Shown: positions 34,801 through 42,648 of the stretch, in pieces
How the letters are laid out: each line of letters begins with the position of its first letter
Numbering within the stretch: position 1 is the first letter of the stretch
Source: CAWCGU01 sp963838095
GTDB lineage: Bacteria > Actinomycetota > Thermoleophilia > Solirubrobacterales > 70-9
Assembly (NCBI GenBank): GCA_963838095.1
Contig: CAWIPO010000007.1
Span: forward strand, 310,001-374,000
Direction: 5' to 3'
Length of the DNA: 64,000 nt
Translations under genes and position numbers: made by a program
The notes under the pieces: generated by a model
Seen by the model: only the letters and a program-made list of their open reading frames with translations
Told to the model about the DNA's origin: nothing
Database searches by the model: none

Positions 34801-36678
34801 CTAGTTCCAGGGCACGAAGCTGCCCGGCTCCAGCGTGTCGATGTCGCTGGAGAGCAGGCCGCGGTCAGAGAGCGTGTAGACGCGGTTGCCGATCACCAGC
34901 GAGCGCGAGATGTATGCGCCCGGCGGGGAGCCGTGGGTGACGTCTGCGATTCGGCGGATCGAGCCCGCGGGGTCGATGTGGAAGCCGGTTGCTCCGGAAA
35001 GCTCGGTGTCGGCGTTGTAGACCTGCACCGGGATCATCGCCAGCTGCTTCGGCGGCCAGTAGAGGAAGGCGCGATGGTCGTATTCGACGTCGGTGTAGCC
35101 GTCGCTGACCTCGTACGAGGCGATCCGGCGCGGCCGCGACAGGTCTGAGACGTCGAACAGGGAAAGCTGCGCACCCTCCCGGCGTCCCTGCTGGTCGGCG
35201 CTGGCGCCGACACCGAGCAGGAGGCCGTCGGCGACCGGGTGCAGGTATGCGGAGTAGCCGGGGATCTTCAGCTCGCCGACCACCGTCGGATCGCTGGGTT
35301 GCGAAAGATCCAGGGTGTACAGCGGATCGACCTGGCGGAAGGTGACGACGTAGCCGGTCTCGCCGATGAAGCGGACCGCGTAGATCTGCTCGCCCTGTCC
35401 CAGCCCGCCCACGCTGCCGGCCTCGATCAGCCGGTTTCCGTTCTCCCTCAGCACCGTCACGAAGCTCTCGCTCTCGCCCCCGGCACCCTGGTTCCACGGC
35501 GGGCTGGTGGTGCTCGCCACCCGCAGCGCGCCCTCGTGCTCGGACATCGACCACTGGCTGAGCATGAATCCGGGAACCTCGCCGCTGGCCGCGTAATCGG
35601 TGTTGGCCGAGTCGGTCGCCTTGAACTTGTGGATCTCGGTGCTGACCTCGGAGAGCCGATCGTCTGACGGAGTTCCCTGATACCAGCGCTGAGTGGCGAC
35701 GTAGAGCGCGTTAGGAGAGCCGTAGACGATGTCGCCGTAGGTCATCACCGTGTCGGCGTCGCTCGGATCCAGCCCCTTGGAGAGATCCACCGTCAGCACC
35801 GTCAGCATGCCGAGGCCGGAGAAATTGGTGGGGCGGCGGATGTCGCGGCAGCCCATCAGCGGCCGCACGGTCTTGCGTCCGGAGACGCGATTGCGAAGCA
35901 CGCCCGTGGGCAGCCAGTTGCGCTTCGCCGCCGCAACCGGGGTATCACCGCCACCCCCGCCCGCGTCGATCGGAAACTGCGGATACGAGCTGATCACGAT
36001 CCGTGCCGTCGAGCCGTTGAGGCGGCCGCTGAGGTAGCTGCCGTCGACCTCGAAGGTGCGGGTGATCTTCAGGTTCCCGGGGTCGGCGACATCGACCTCG
36101 ACCAGCATCGTGCGCCCGTAGCCCGGGTAGATGAGGGAACGCTCCGCGGGCCCGACCGGGCCGTACGCGCTCGCCATCACCAGCGCGCGGTCGCCGTAGC
36201 GAAGCAGCTCGTAGGGGTAGACCTCGAGCCGATCTCCGCCGAGCTCGCGGAATGAGAGCGAATCGAGCAGCCGCGGCTCGTCGCCCTGGGCGTCGACGGC
36301 GTGAAGCTTCCCGTCGCCGAGCGCGAGGATCAGCTTGCCGTCGCTCTTCACGACGTCGGGCTCGTCGACGCCCTGCTCCTGGACGTTGGTCCCGGAGTAA
36401 CCGGGCTCCGGCGCACGCCCTTCGGCGCCGCCCTGAGGCGTGGTGGCGCCCGGAGCGCCGAAGTCCCCTTCGACGACGGGGGGACTGGTCGCCTGCTGGT
36501 GGCGCTTTGCATAGCGCACGAGCTGCGGGCACGAATGAAACGGCTTCAGCCCGGCGCGGGCCTGTCCCGGCTTCGCGACCGCCTCACCATCGACGTGGGA
36601 GCCCGCGAGCAGCGCTGAGGCCGCCACCAGAGGGACGATCACGAGCGGAGGGATCGCGACGCGCTTGGTCACCTGCAT
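34801..36678 (-). CDS. Secreted beta-propeller domain protein
   Basis: A 625-residue protein. An N-terminal signal/anchor (IPPLVIVPLVAASALLAGS) is followed by the diagnostic GTNVQEQGVDEPDVVKSDGK of the Beta_propel (PF09826) family. Repeated beta blades come next: LLDSLSFRELGGDRLEVYP, VEVDVADPGNLKITRTFEVD and VTFRQVDPLYTLDLSQPSDP. The family is extracellular and has no proven enzymatic role; adhesion or protein interaction is suspected. It lies between the small coiled-coil gene and the LigC/PLC operon, on the same strand. Confidence 0.9.
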   Translation of the reverse strand: MQVTKRVAIPPLVIVPLVAASALLAGSHVDGEAVAKPGQARAGLKPFHSCPQLVRYAKRHQQATSPPVVEGDFGAPGATTPQGGAEGRAPEPGYSGTNVQEQGVDEPDVVKSDGKLILALGDGKLHAVDAQGDEPRLLDSLSFRELGGDRLEVYPYELLRYGDRALVMASAYGPVGPAERSLIYPGYGRTMLVEVDVADPGNLKITRTFEVDGSYLSGRLNGSTARIVISSYPQFPIDAGGGGGDTPVAAAKRNWLPTGVLRNRVSGRKTVRPLMGCRDIRRPTNFSGLGMLTVLTVDLSKGLDPSDADTVMTYGDIVYGSPNALYVATQRWYQGTPSDDRLSEVSTEIHKFKATDSANTDYAASGEVPGFMLSQWSMSEHEGALRVASTTSPPWNQGAGGESESFVTVLRENGNRLIEAGSVGGLGQGEQIYAVRFIGETGYVVTFRQVDPLYTLDLSQPSDPTVVGELKIPGYSAYLHPVADGLLLGVGASADQQGRREGAQLSLFDVSDLSRPRRIASYEVSDGYTDVEYDHRAFLYWPPKQLAMIPVQVYNADTELSGATGFHIDPAGSIRRIADVTHGSPPGAYISRSLVIGNRVYTLSDRGLLSSDIDTLEPGSFVPWN

Positions 36679-36734
36679 CTACAACTACTACGACGTACCA
36701 GGGTTGCGGTCACAAACTACGCTGATCCGCTCGC

Positions 36735-37706
36735 TCAGGACCCCAATTGGTCGTAAGTGCACTGTCGCGGCGACTTGTCCTCGCGCCAGCGGATGATCTT
36801 CGAGCCGTGGCGGATGCGGCCGGCGCTGACGTGGTCGAAGCTCACCTCGACCACCAGTTCGGGGCGCAACGCGATCCACTCGAGGTCGCGGTCGGCGCTC
36901 CAGCGGCTCGGATCGCCCGACCCGCGCTCGCCGGTCGCGTACGGGGCGAGCGTTTCCACCAGCTCGCGCTTCTGCTTCGCGCGAAGTCCCGAGGTGTGGC
37001 CGACCACGCGCAGCTCGTCGCCGTCGTAGAGGCCGAGGATCAGGGAGCCGACCGTGCCCTCCTCCTTGCCCGGACGCCAGCCGACGACGACGCAGTCGGC
37101 GGTGCGCACCCGCTTCACCTTCACCATTCCCTTGCGCTCCCCGGGGCGATATGGCGAGTCGAGCTGCTTCGCGATCACCCCCTCTCCCCCCTGCAGCCAC
37201 GGCTCGGCCTTCTCGGCGTCGTTTGTCAGGTCGGTGAGCTCGATCGAGCCTGCGGCCCGTTTCTTCTTCCCGCCGAGCGAGGCGACGAGCTTCTCCAGCC
37301 GCTCCCGCCGCTCCGACAGCGGCTCCGCCAACAGCACCTCGTCGCCCTCGGCGAGCAGATCGAAGGCGTGGAATCGGGCGGGGGTCTTCTCGGCCAGCAT
37401 CCGCACCCTCGACTCGGCCGGATGCAGCCGGTTCTGGAGCGCGTCGAACTCCTCGTGCCCGTCCTCGCCCAGGATCACGAGCTCGCCGTCGAGCACGTAA
37501 CTGCCGGGCGGGAAATCGACCTCCGGGAAGTAGCGGCGCAGCGGGCGGCCGTTTCGGGACTGGAGAAAGACCTCGTCGCCGTCGACGAAGGCGAGCGCTC
37601 GGAAGCCGTCCCATTTCGGCTCGTAGGCCCACTCGTCTCCCTCGGGCAGGGTCTTTCGCGACAGCGCGAGCTGGGGCTCGATCGGAGGCTCGAGCGCGGG
37701 CGACAT
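36735..37706 (-). CDS. ATP-dependent DNA ligase (LigC-type)
   Basis: A 323-residue short ATP-dependent ligase. The adenylation motif I is EPKWDGFRAL (Lys about 31), followed by SRNGRPLRRYFPEV (motif Ia), LDGELVI (III), GEGVIAKQLDSPYRPGERKG (IV) and MVKVKRVRTAD (V). An OB domain completes it (VEVSFDHVSAGRIRHGSKII, motif VI region). It matches actinobacterial LigC, an accessory ligase for DNA repair. Its ATG overlaps the stop of the upstream PLC-like gene by one base (TGATG), an unusual pairing. Confidence 0.92.
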   Translation of the reverse strand: MSPALEPPIEPQLALSRKTLPEGDEWAYEPKWDGFRALAFVDGDEVFLQSRNGRPLRRYFPEVDFPPGSYVLDGELVILGEDGHEEFDALQNRLHPAESRVRMLAEKTPARFHAFDLLAEGDEVLLAEPLSERRERLEKLVASLGGKKKRAAGSIELTDLTNDAEKAEPWLQGGEGVIAKQLDSPYRPGERKGMVKVKRVRTADCVVVGWRPGKEEGTVGSLILGLYDGDELRVVGHTSGLRAKQKRELVETLAPYATGERGSGDPSRWSADRDLEWIALRPELVVEVSFDHVSAGRIRHGSKIIRWREDKSPRQCTYDQLGS

Positions 37707-39871
37707 CAGCCGCTCTCGGCGTACTCGGGCCTGGCGTCGGCGGGAAGGCCGTTCAGCAGATTTGCGACCTCGAACAGATTGCCGCGATCCCAGAAGTCCA
37801 CGGCGAGGATGTTAGGCAGCAGGTTTCGGATCCGGGTGCAGAGGCGGGCGCGCTCGAGCATGAAGCTGCGCGAGTTCACCTCGTCGGCGGTCTTCGGCGA
37901 GCGCGGGATCGCCTCGACCCAGTGATTGAACTGGAACAGGGGAGCGGCGGGCGTGCCGCGATTGGGGTCGCAGCTCGCGCGGGCCGCAAGCTCGGCCGGA
38001 GTGTGGAAGGTGAAGGGGGTCTCCTGGGTGAGCTCGAACCCCTGGTGATACCAGGGAAACTCGGTTCCGCCGCCGGTGTTCTCGGCCATCACGAACAGCC
38101 GCCGGTCGGAGGCGATCATCTTGCGCAGCGTCGGCAGCGGCTCACCGCGATCGTGCGTGTAGACGTCTTCGAGCAGCTCCGCTTGCTCGAACTCGACCGC
38201 CATCGCTTCGGGGGCGACGTAGTCCTCGATGAACAGGATCACGACCTCGTCGGGATGTGTGTCGAGGAAGTCCTTGACCCCGCTCAACAGCGCGACGGCA
38301 GGGGTGGCGCCGAGCTCGCAGAAGACGTGGCAGAAGTAGACCTCCGGCTCCCCGCTCTCGTTGCCGGTCCCGAGCCGTTTCACGAGCCGCTCGGCGGTGG
38401 CGACGAACTCCTCGCTGGTCGAGGCGACGGCCTCCTTGCGCGCCTTGCCCTCACCGCCCTCCGCCTCCAGATCGGTGACTACGAACTTGCCTCCGGGAAT
38501 GCCCCAGTGGGCGTCGATCAGCAACGCCCGCGCGCCGGCCTCGAGCTGATCCGGGATCGCGCCGTCGTTGTTCGGCAGCAGGTAGCCGTCCTCGGCCGCG
38601 GACATCGCGTTGTGCACGGCCGGGAAGACGACCTCGCCGATGGAGCGGTCGCAGAGCTCGGTGAACCCATTGCAGCGCTCGATCGACCCCGGCGCGCGGA
38701 TCCGTCGCCGCTCGTCGCCGCCGGTGGCCACCAGCACGATCACCACGACGAGTGCGACCGCCCCGAGCGCCGCGACGATGCGGCCGACGGGCAGACGCCG
38801 GATCAGGGGCTCTTCTTCCCCAGGCTCAGGCGGCGGTGGCGAGATCAGCAGCATCAGCTCGCTGAGGCCGTAGAAGACCGCGTAGGCGCCCACCGCCACC
38901 GCCACGAGGTCGAGCGCGAGGTCGGGCCAGAAGATGAAGAAGACCCCGACCGCGAGCACCAGAAGCGCCCGCGCGACGTGGCCGAGCGTCGTCCGGGGGG
39001 TCGCCGCGGCCGCTTCGCCCACGCGCCGAAGCGGGGCAAGCGGGTCGGCTCGCCTGTGGGTGGTCACGGCTGCCGCGAGCAGGAGGGCGCCGCCCGTTGC
39101 GATCAGCAGCGCCGTGACGAGATCGCCGAAATACGCGTCCCAGACTCCACTCGCCGCGTCCTGCATCTCGGTGTCGACCTGGCCGACCACGATCCCCCTC
39201 GCGATCACCACCAGCGCAACCCCTGCCGTCATCGCGACGGCGACCGTGACGGCGACGGTCAGGAACCCCCGTCGGCGGTCGCGGTCCAGAGGAACGGCCG
39301 CGGCCAGCATCAAAAGGCCGAGCAGCGGCAGGACGATCGAGAGGAAGCGCACCTTCTCGCCCGCCTGCACGAGGTCGATCGCGAAGTCGCTTTCCACGAT
39401 CTCGGTCAGCCTCGGCTGCAGGTCCTTGGGGATCTCTGCTGCCAGCCGCGGGTCGATCGAGCTGACCGCGTCGATCGCGAGGCTCGTGGCGTCGGCGAGG
39501 TTGAGGACGAGCGCGTCGCGCTCGCGCGTGAACAGCGTCCGGTGCGCCCTCTCGACCCCCTCACGGAACACGGCCCGGAACGGCGCGCTGGAGACAACGA
39601 ACTCGGTCCCCGACAGCAGCAGCGGCCGCGCGTTGATCAGGTCGGGCTCGGCGCCCTCGAGCAGCTCCTCGACGATCGCCTCCGACAAGCGCTCGCTGAC
39701 GCGCGGGTCCTTCAGCGCCTCTGACGCCCGGCTCGCAAACCCGTCGGAGTCGAAGATCGCGCGGCTGGCATAGAAGCCGATGCCGCCGACGAGCAGGAGC
39801 AGAGCGCCGAGGATCGCGGCGGCGAGGGAGGCGATCCGTCGTCCCCGCTCCTGGCCGGCTCCTCCTTCCAT
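37706..39871 (-). CDS. Multi-pass membrane protein with C-terminal PLC-like phosphodiesterase domain
   Basis: 721 residues. An N-terminal anchor helix is followed by an extracytoplasmic region of about 150 residues, then seven or more helices. These include RALLVLAVGVFFIFWPDLAL, which resembles HdeD/DUF308. From about residue 390 there is a PI-PLC-like TIM barrel: CNGFTELCDRSIGEVVFPAV and HNAMSA with the first catalytic His, LLIDAHWG with the second, and VILFIEDYVAPEAM and AVDFWDRGN near the end. It would act on a phosphodiester outside the cytoplasm; the substrate is unknown. ATG 39871, probably leaderless (TAGACT 9 nt before). Confidence 0.82.
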   Translation of the reverse strand: MEGGAGQERGRRIASLAAAILGALLLLVGGIGFYASRAIFDSDGFASRASEALKDPRVSERLSEAIVEELLEGAEPDLINARPLLLSGTEFVVSSAPFRAVFREGVERAHRTLFTRERDALVLNLADATSLAIDAVSSIDPRLAAEIPKDLQPRLTEIVESDFAIDLVQAGEKVRFLSIVLPLLGLLMLAAAVPLDRDRRRGFLTVAVTVAVAMTAGVALVVIARGIVVGQVDTEMQDAASGVWDAYFGDLVTALLIATGGALLLAAAVTTHRRADPLAPLRRVGEAAAATPRTTLGHVARALLVLAVGVFFIFWPDLALDLVAVAVGAYAVFYGLSELMLLISPPPPEPGEEEPLIRRLPVGRIVAALGAVALVVVIVLVATGGDERRRIRAPGSIERCNGFTELCDRSIGEVVFPAVHNAMSAAEDGYLLPNNDGAIPDQLEAGARALLIDAHWGIPGGKFVVTDLEAEGGEGKARKEAVASTSEEFVATAERLVKRLGTGNESGEPEVYFCHVFCELGATPAVALLSGVKDFLDTHPDEVVILFIEDYVAPEAMAVEFEQAELLEDVYTHDRGEPLPTLRKMIASDRRLFVMAENTGGGTEFPWYHQGFELTQETPFTFHTPAELAARASCDPNRGTPAAPLFQFNHWVEAIPRSPKTADEVNSRSFMLERARLCTRIRNLLPNILAVDFWDRGNLFEVANLLNGLPADARPEYAESG

Positions 39872-39880
39872 GCGGGCTCA

Positions 39881-39890
39881 AGTCTAGGAT
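39881..39890. promoter_or_regulatory. Overlapping divergent -10 elements (PLC-like and L-2-HG oxidase genes)
   Basis: AGTCTAGGAT contains TAGGAT on the plus strand (8 nt before GTG 39899) and TAGACT on the minus strand (9 nt before ATG 39871). Both starts would be leaderless. The two start codons are only 27 bp apart. Confidence 0.5.
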
Positions 39891-39898
39891 CGCCGCAG

Positions 39899-41197
39899 GT
39901 GGCAACGGCAGAACCTCCCCCGCGAGAATGCGACCTGGTGGTGGTGGGAGCCGGGATCGTCGGGCTGGCAGTGGCGCGGGAACTGGCGCTGCGCCACCCT
40001 GGTTTCTCGATCGCGGTGCTGGAGCGGGAGGCGGGAATCGCCCGCCACCAGACGGGGCATTCGAGCGGCGTCGTCCACGCCGGGATCTACTACCGGCCCG
40101 GGTCGCTGAAGGCACGGCTGTGCGTGGAAGGGGCTCGGCGGCTGTATGAGTACTGCGAGCAGGGAGGGATTCCCTACGAGCGCTCCGGGAAGTTGATCGT
40201 GGCGACCAAGGAGTCGGAGCTCGACGGGTTGGCGAAGCTTGAGCGGCGGGGAAGGGAGAACGGGGTGCCCGGGTTGGTGCGGATGGGGCCGGACGAGCTT
40301 CGGGAGATCGAGCCGCACGCCGCGGGATTGGCGGCGCTGCATTCGCCCGAGACGGGGGTGGTCGACTTTGAGCATGTAGGGAGGGCATTCGCTGACGATC
40401 TGGTGGACGCAGGGGGCTCGATCCACCTCGGGTGCCCCATCTACGGCATGGCGGCAGGGGGGTCTGTGAAGAAACGTCCCTATATCTCCCGCAACTTCAC
40501 AGACCCCCTCCCTACCCAGCCCCAAAACCCTGATCCCTCAGAACCGATCACAGTCGCCCACTCCCGCGGCACAACACGTGCCCGTTTCGCAGTCGCATGC
40601 GCCGGCGCCTGGGCCGATCGCCTCGCCGTCGCCGCCGGAGCGCCGGCCGACCCTCGCATCGTCCCCTTTCGCGGCGCCTACCTGCGTCTGCGCCCCGAGC
40701 GCCGCGAGCTGGTGCGATCGCTCATTTACCCGGTGCCCGACCCCGAGCTGCCGTTCCTCGGCGCGCACCTCACTCGCGAGCTCAACGGCGAGGTGCTGCT
40801 CGGGCCGACGGCGCTGATGGTCGGCGCCCGCGACGCCTACCGGCTCCTGCGCATCCGGCCCCGCGACCTCGGCGCCACTCTTTCGTGGCCGGGGACCTGG
40901 CGTCTGGTTAGGCGGCACTGGCGCACCGGCCTCGTCGAGCTGCGGCACGCGATCGCCCCGCGATCCTTCGTTGCCGAAGCCCGCCGCCTGGTTCCCGAGC
41001 TGCGGGCGGATGACTTCGTCGCCGGCCCGGCGGGGATCCGCGCTCAGGCGCTGGGCCGCGACGGCTCGCTGCTCGACGATTTTGTGATTTCTCGCACCCA
41101 GTCAGCCCTCCATGTGCGTAATGCACCCTCGCCGGCAGCGACCTCGTCATTGGCACTGGCAGGGCTTATCGCCGACCAGGTCGAATTGGCGCTGTAA
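39899..41197 (+). CDS. lhgO: L-2-hydroxyglutarate oxidase (LhgO-like), with in-frame insertion
   Basis: A 432-residue FAD-dependent oxidase. The FAD-binding motif is VVVGAGIVGLAVARELALR. HQTGHSSGVVHAGIYYRPGS and LKARLCVEGARRLYEYC follow, and LVPELRADDFVAGPAGIRAQ is typical of LhgO near the C-terminus. It would oxidise L-2-hydroxyglutarate to 2-oxoglutarate. Unlike relatives, a segment of about 26 residues (KKRPYISRNFTDPLPTQ and on) sits between GCPIYGM and VAHSRGTTRARF. Its DNA contains a perfect inverted repeat (40458-40508), so a palindromic element seems to be inserted in frame. The start GTG 39899 is leaderless. Confidence 0.88.
   Translation: MATAEPPPRECDLVVVGAGIVGLAVARELALRHPGFSIAVLEREAGIARHQTGHSSGVVHAGIYYRPGSLKARLCVEGARRLYEYCEQGGIPYERSGKLIVATKESELDGLAKLERRGRENGVPGLVRMGPDELREIEPHAAGLAALHSPETGVVDFEHVGRAFADDLVDAGGSIHLGCPIYGMAAGGSVKKRPYISRNFTDPLPTQPQNPDPSEPITVAHSRGTTRARFAVACAGAWADRLAVAAGAPADPRIVPFRGAYLRLRPERRELVRSLIYPVPDPELPFLGAHLTRELNGEVLLGPTALMVGARDAYRLLRIRPRDLGATLSWPGTWRLVRRHWRTGLVELRHAIAPRSFVAEARRLVPELRADDFVAGPAGIRAQALGRDGSLLDDFVISRTQSALHVRNAPSPAATSSLALAGLIADQVELAL
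40458..40508. repeat. Palindromic element inside the L-2-HG oxidase gene
   Basis: GGGGGTCTGTGAAG (40458-40471) and CTTCACAGACCCCC (40495-40508) are perfect 14-bp inverted arms with a 23-bp loop (AAACGTCCC...CCCGCAA). The surrounding 80 bp encode the residues that look inserted in the protein. The bases after it (40509-40550) are less GC-rich than the gene. No second copy was seen in the window. Confidence 0.8.
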
Positions 41198-41220
41198 CCA
41201 AGCCTCGCCGCACTTGTTAG

Positions 41221-41252
41221 TTGAAATTCGTGGCCCACGAACTTGATACCCT
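41221..41252 (+). promoter_or_regulatory. Promoter with embedded 15-bp palindrome before PIG-V gene
   Basis: TTGAAA (41221-41226) resembles a -35 and GATACC (41245-41250) or TACCCT (41247-41252) a -10; the first pair is 18 bp apart. Between them lies TTCGTGGCCCACGAA (41227-41241), a palindrome around one C. ATG 41262 is 9 nt after TACCCT. An operator position is plausible. Confidence 0.5.
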
Positions 41253-41261
41253 CGCCCGCGC

Positions 41262-42605
41262 ATGAAACCGGGCGCGGAAAGTCCGCCCGCCGCGCTCGGA
41301 GTGCAAGGTGGAAGTGAGCCCGCGACCACGACGACGTGGCCGGGTCTCCACGCCGACGCCTTGCTTTCCGGCGCCCGTCGGGCGGCGCTCACAGATGTCT
41401 GGCGCGCGTTCATCTTCACCCGCGCCTTCGTCTGGCTGGCCGGAATCGCCGCCGTCCTGATCGCAGGCGCCGGGGCCAAGTTCTCGGCCGAGCTCGACCC
41501 GCTCTGGCTCACCGCCCCCTTCGACAGCAACTTCGCCAACCTGCTGATCGCGCCGGGGGCGCGCTTCGACGCGGCCTGGTATCTGGACATCGCCACCTTC
41601 GGCTACGACCTCGACAGCCGGGCGGCGTTCTTCCCCCTCTATCCCGGCGTGGTCGGGCTGTTCAGCGACATCGGCATTTCACCCGTGCTGGCCGGGATCG
41701 CGATTTCATGCGCCTGCTCGATCGGCGGGCTCTACCTGCTCCATCGCCTGACCTCGCTCGACTACGGCCGCAGGGTGGCAAGCGCGACGACCTGGATCGT
41801 CGTCTGCTCGCCCGCCGCCCTCTGCCTCTCGGCCGTCTACACCGAGGGCCTCTTCCTCCTGCTCTCGGTCGGGTCGCTGTACGCCGGCCGCCTCGGGCGC
41901 TGGCGAACGGCGGCTCTCGTCGCGATGCTCGCCGCGGCCACGCGAAGTGCCGGGATCCTGCTGATCCTGCCGCTGCTGGTGCTGTACCTGTACGGGCCGC
42001 GCGCAGACCGCGAGCCCGACGCTCCGCCTCACGGGATCCGGCCGCGTTACAGGATCAAGCGCGAGGTGTTGTGGCTGGCGCTGATCCCGGCGGGTCTCTT
42101 CGGCTACCTCGCCTATCTCGGGATCAGCAGCGGCGACCCCCTGGCGGCGTTCAACGCACAGTCGGAGTGGAATCGGATCTTCGCGCCGTTCGGAGGGATC
42201 GCGCTCGGGATCTGGAGCGGCGTCACGTCGATCTTCCACATCGTTCCCGGCTTCGAGTCGATCAGCCTCGGCCTCGGGGCGATCAGCGTTCACGAGGCGA
42301 TTCGCAACCTGATCCTGCTCGGCTTTCTGATCCTCGCCGGCTGGCTGACCGTGCTGACCGCGCGCCGACTGCCGGCCGCATACCTCGCGTACGCCGTCAC
42401 CAGCCTGGCGCTGCCCCTGTCGGTGCCCGCCACCGACGTTCCCCTGATGTCGCTTCCGCGATTCATGCTCGTCGTATTCCCGTTCTGGATCGCGCTCGCG
42501 ATCTGGGCGCTCGAGCGGCGTCGTATGCGTGTGGTGCTGACCCTCTCGGTGACGTTGATGATGGTCTCGACGGCGCTGTTTGCCGCCTGGACCAGCGCTC
42601 CCTGA
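41262..42605 (+). CDS. PIG-V family mannosyltransferase
   Basis: A 447-residue GT-C type glycosyltransferase with about ten helices. The PIG-V signatures are RFDAAWYLDIATFGYDL and AAFFPLYPGVVGLFSDI, with SAVYTEGLFLLLSVGSLYAG and AAATRSAGILLILPLLV following, and SLPRFMLVVFPFWIALAIW near the end. It would transfer mannose from a polyprenyl-phosphate donor outside the membrane. The N-terminal 30 residues are disordered. The start ATG 41262 is leaderless-like. Confidence 0.87.
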   Translation: MKPGAESPPAALGVQGGSEPATTTTWPGLHADALLSGARRAALTDVWRAFIFTRAFVWLAGIAAVLIAGAGAKFSAELDPLWLTAPFDSNFANLLIAPGARFDAAWYLDIATFGYDLDSRAAFFPLYPGVVGLFSDIGISPVLAGIAISCACSIGGLYLLHRLTSLDYGRRVASATTWIVVCSPAALCLSAVYTEGLFLLLSVGSLYAGRLGRWRTAALVAMLAAATRSAGILLILPLLVLYLYGPRADREPDAPPHGIRPRYRIKREVLWLALIPAGLFGYLAYLGISSGDPLAAFNAQSEWNRIFAPFGGIALGIWSGVTSIFHIVPGFESISLGLGAISVHEAIRNLILLGFLILAGWLTVLTARRLPAAYLAYAVTSLALPLSVPATDVPLMSLPRFMLVVFPFWIALAIWALERRRMRVVLTLSVTLMMVSTALFAAWTSAP

Positions 42606-42634
42606 GCGATCCTCCGGCGACGACTCCCGCGGTA

Positions 42635-42640
42635 TAGGCT
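42635..42640 (+). promoter_or_regulatory. Putative -10 element (TAGGCT) for leaderless acyl-CoA dehydrogenase
   Basis: TATAGGCT at 42633-42640; its TAGGCT lies 8 nt before GTG 42649. No RBS is present. Confidence 0.45.
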
Positions 42641-42648
42641 CGCGGTCC

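Noticed and set aside
39571..39630. Possible mobile element or integration site near the L-2-HG oxidase
   Set aside because: No transposase, integrase, tRNA or direct flanking repeat is visible; only the small palindrome inside the gene stands out.
37922..39724. 600-residue frame opposite the PLC-like gene
   Set aside because: Antisense shadow, His/Arg/Glu-rich with no domain.
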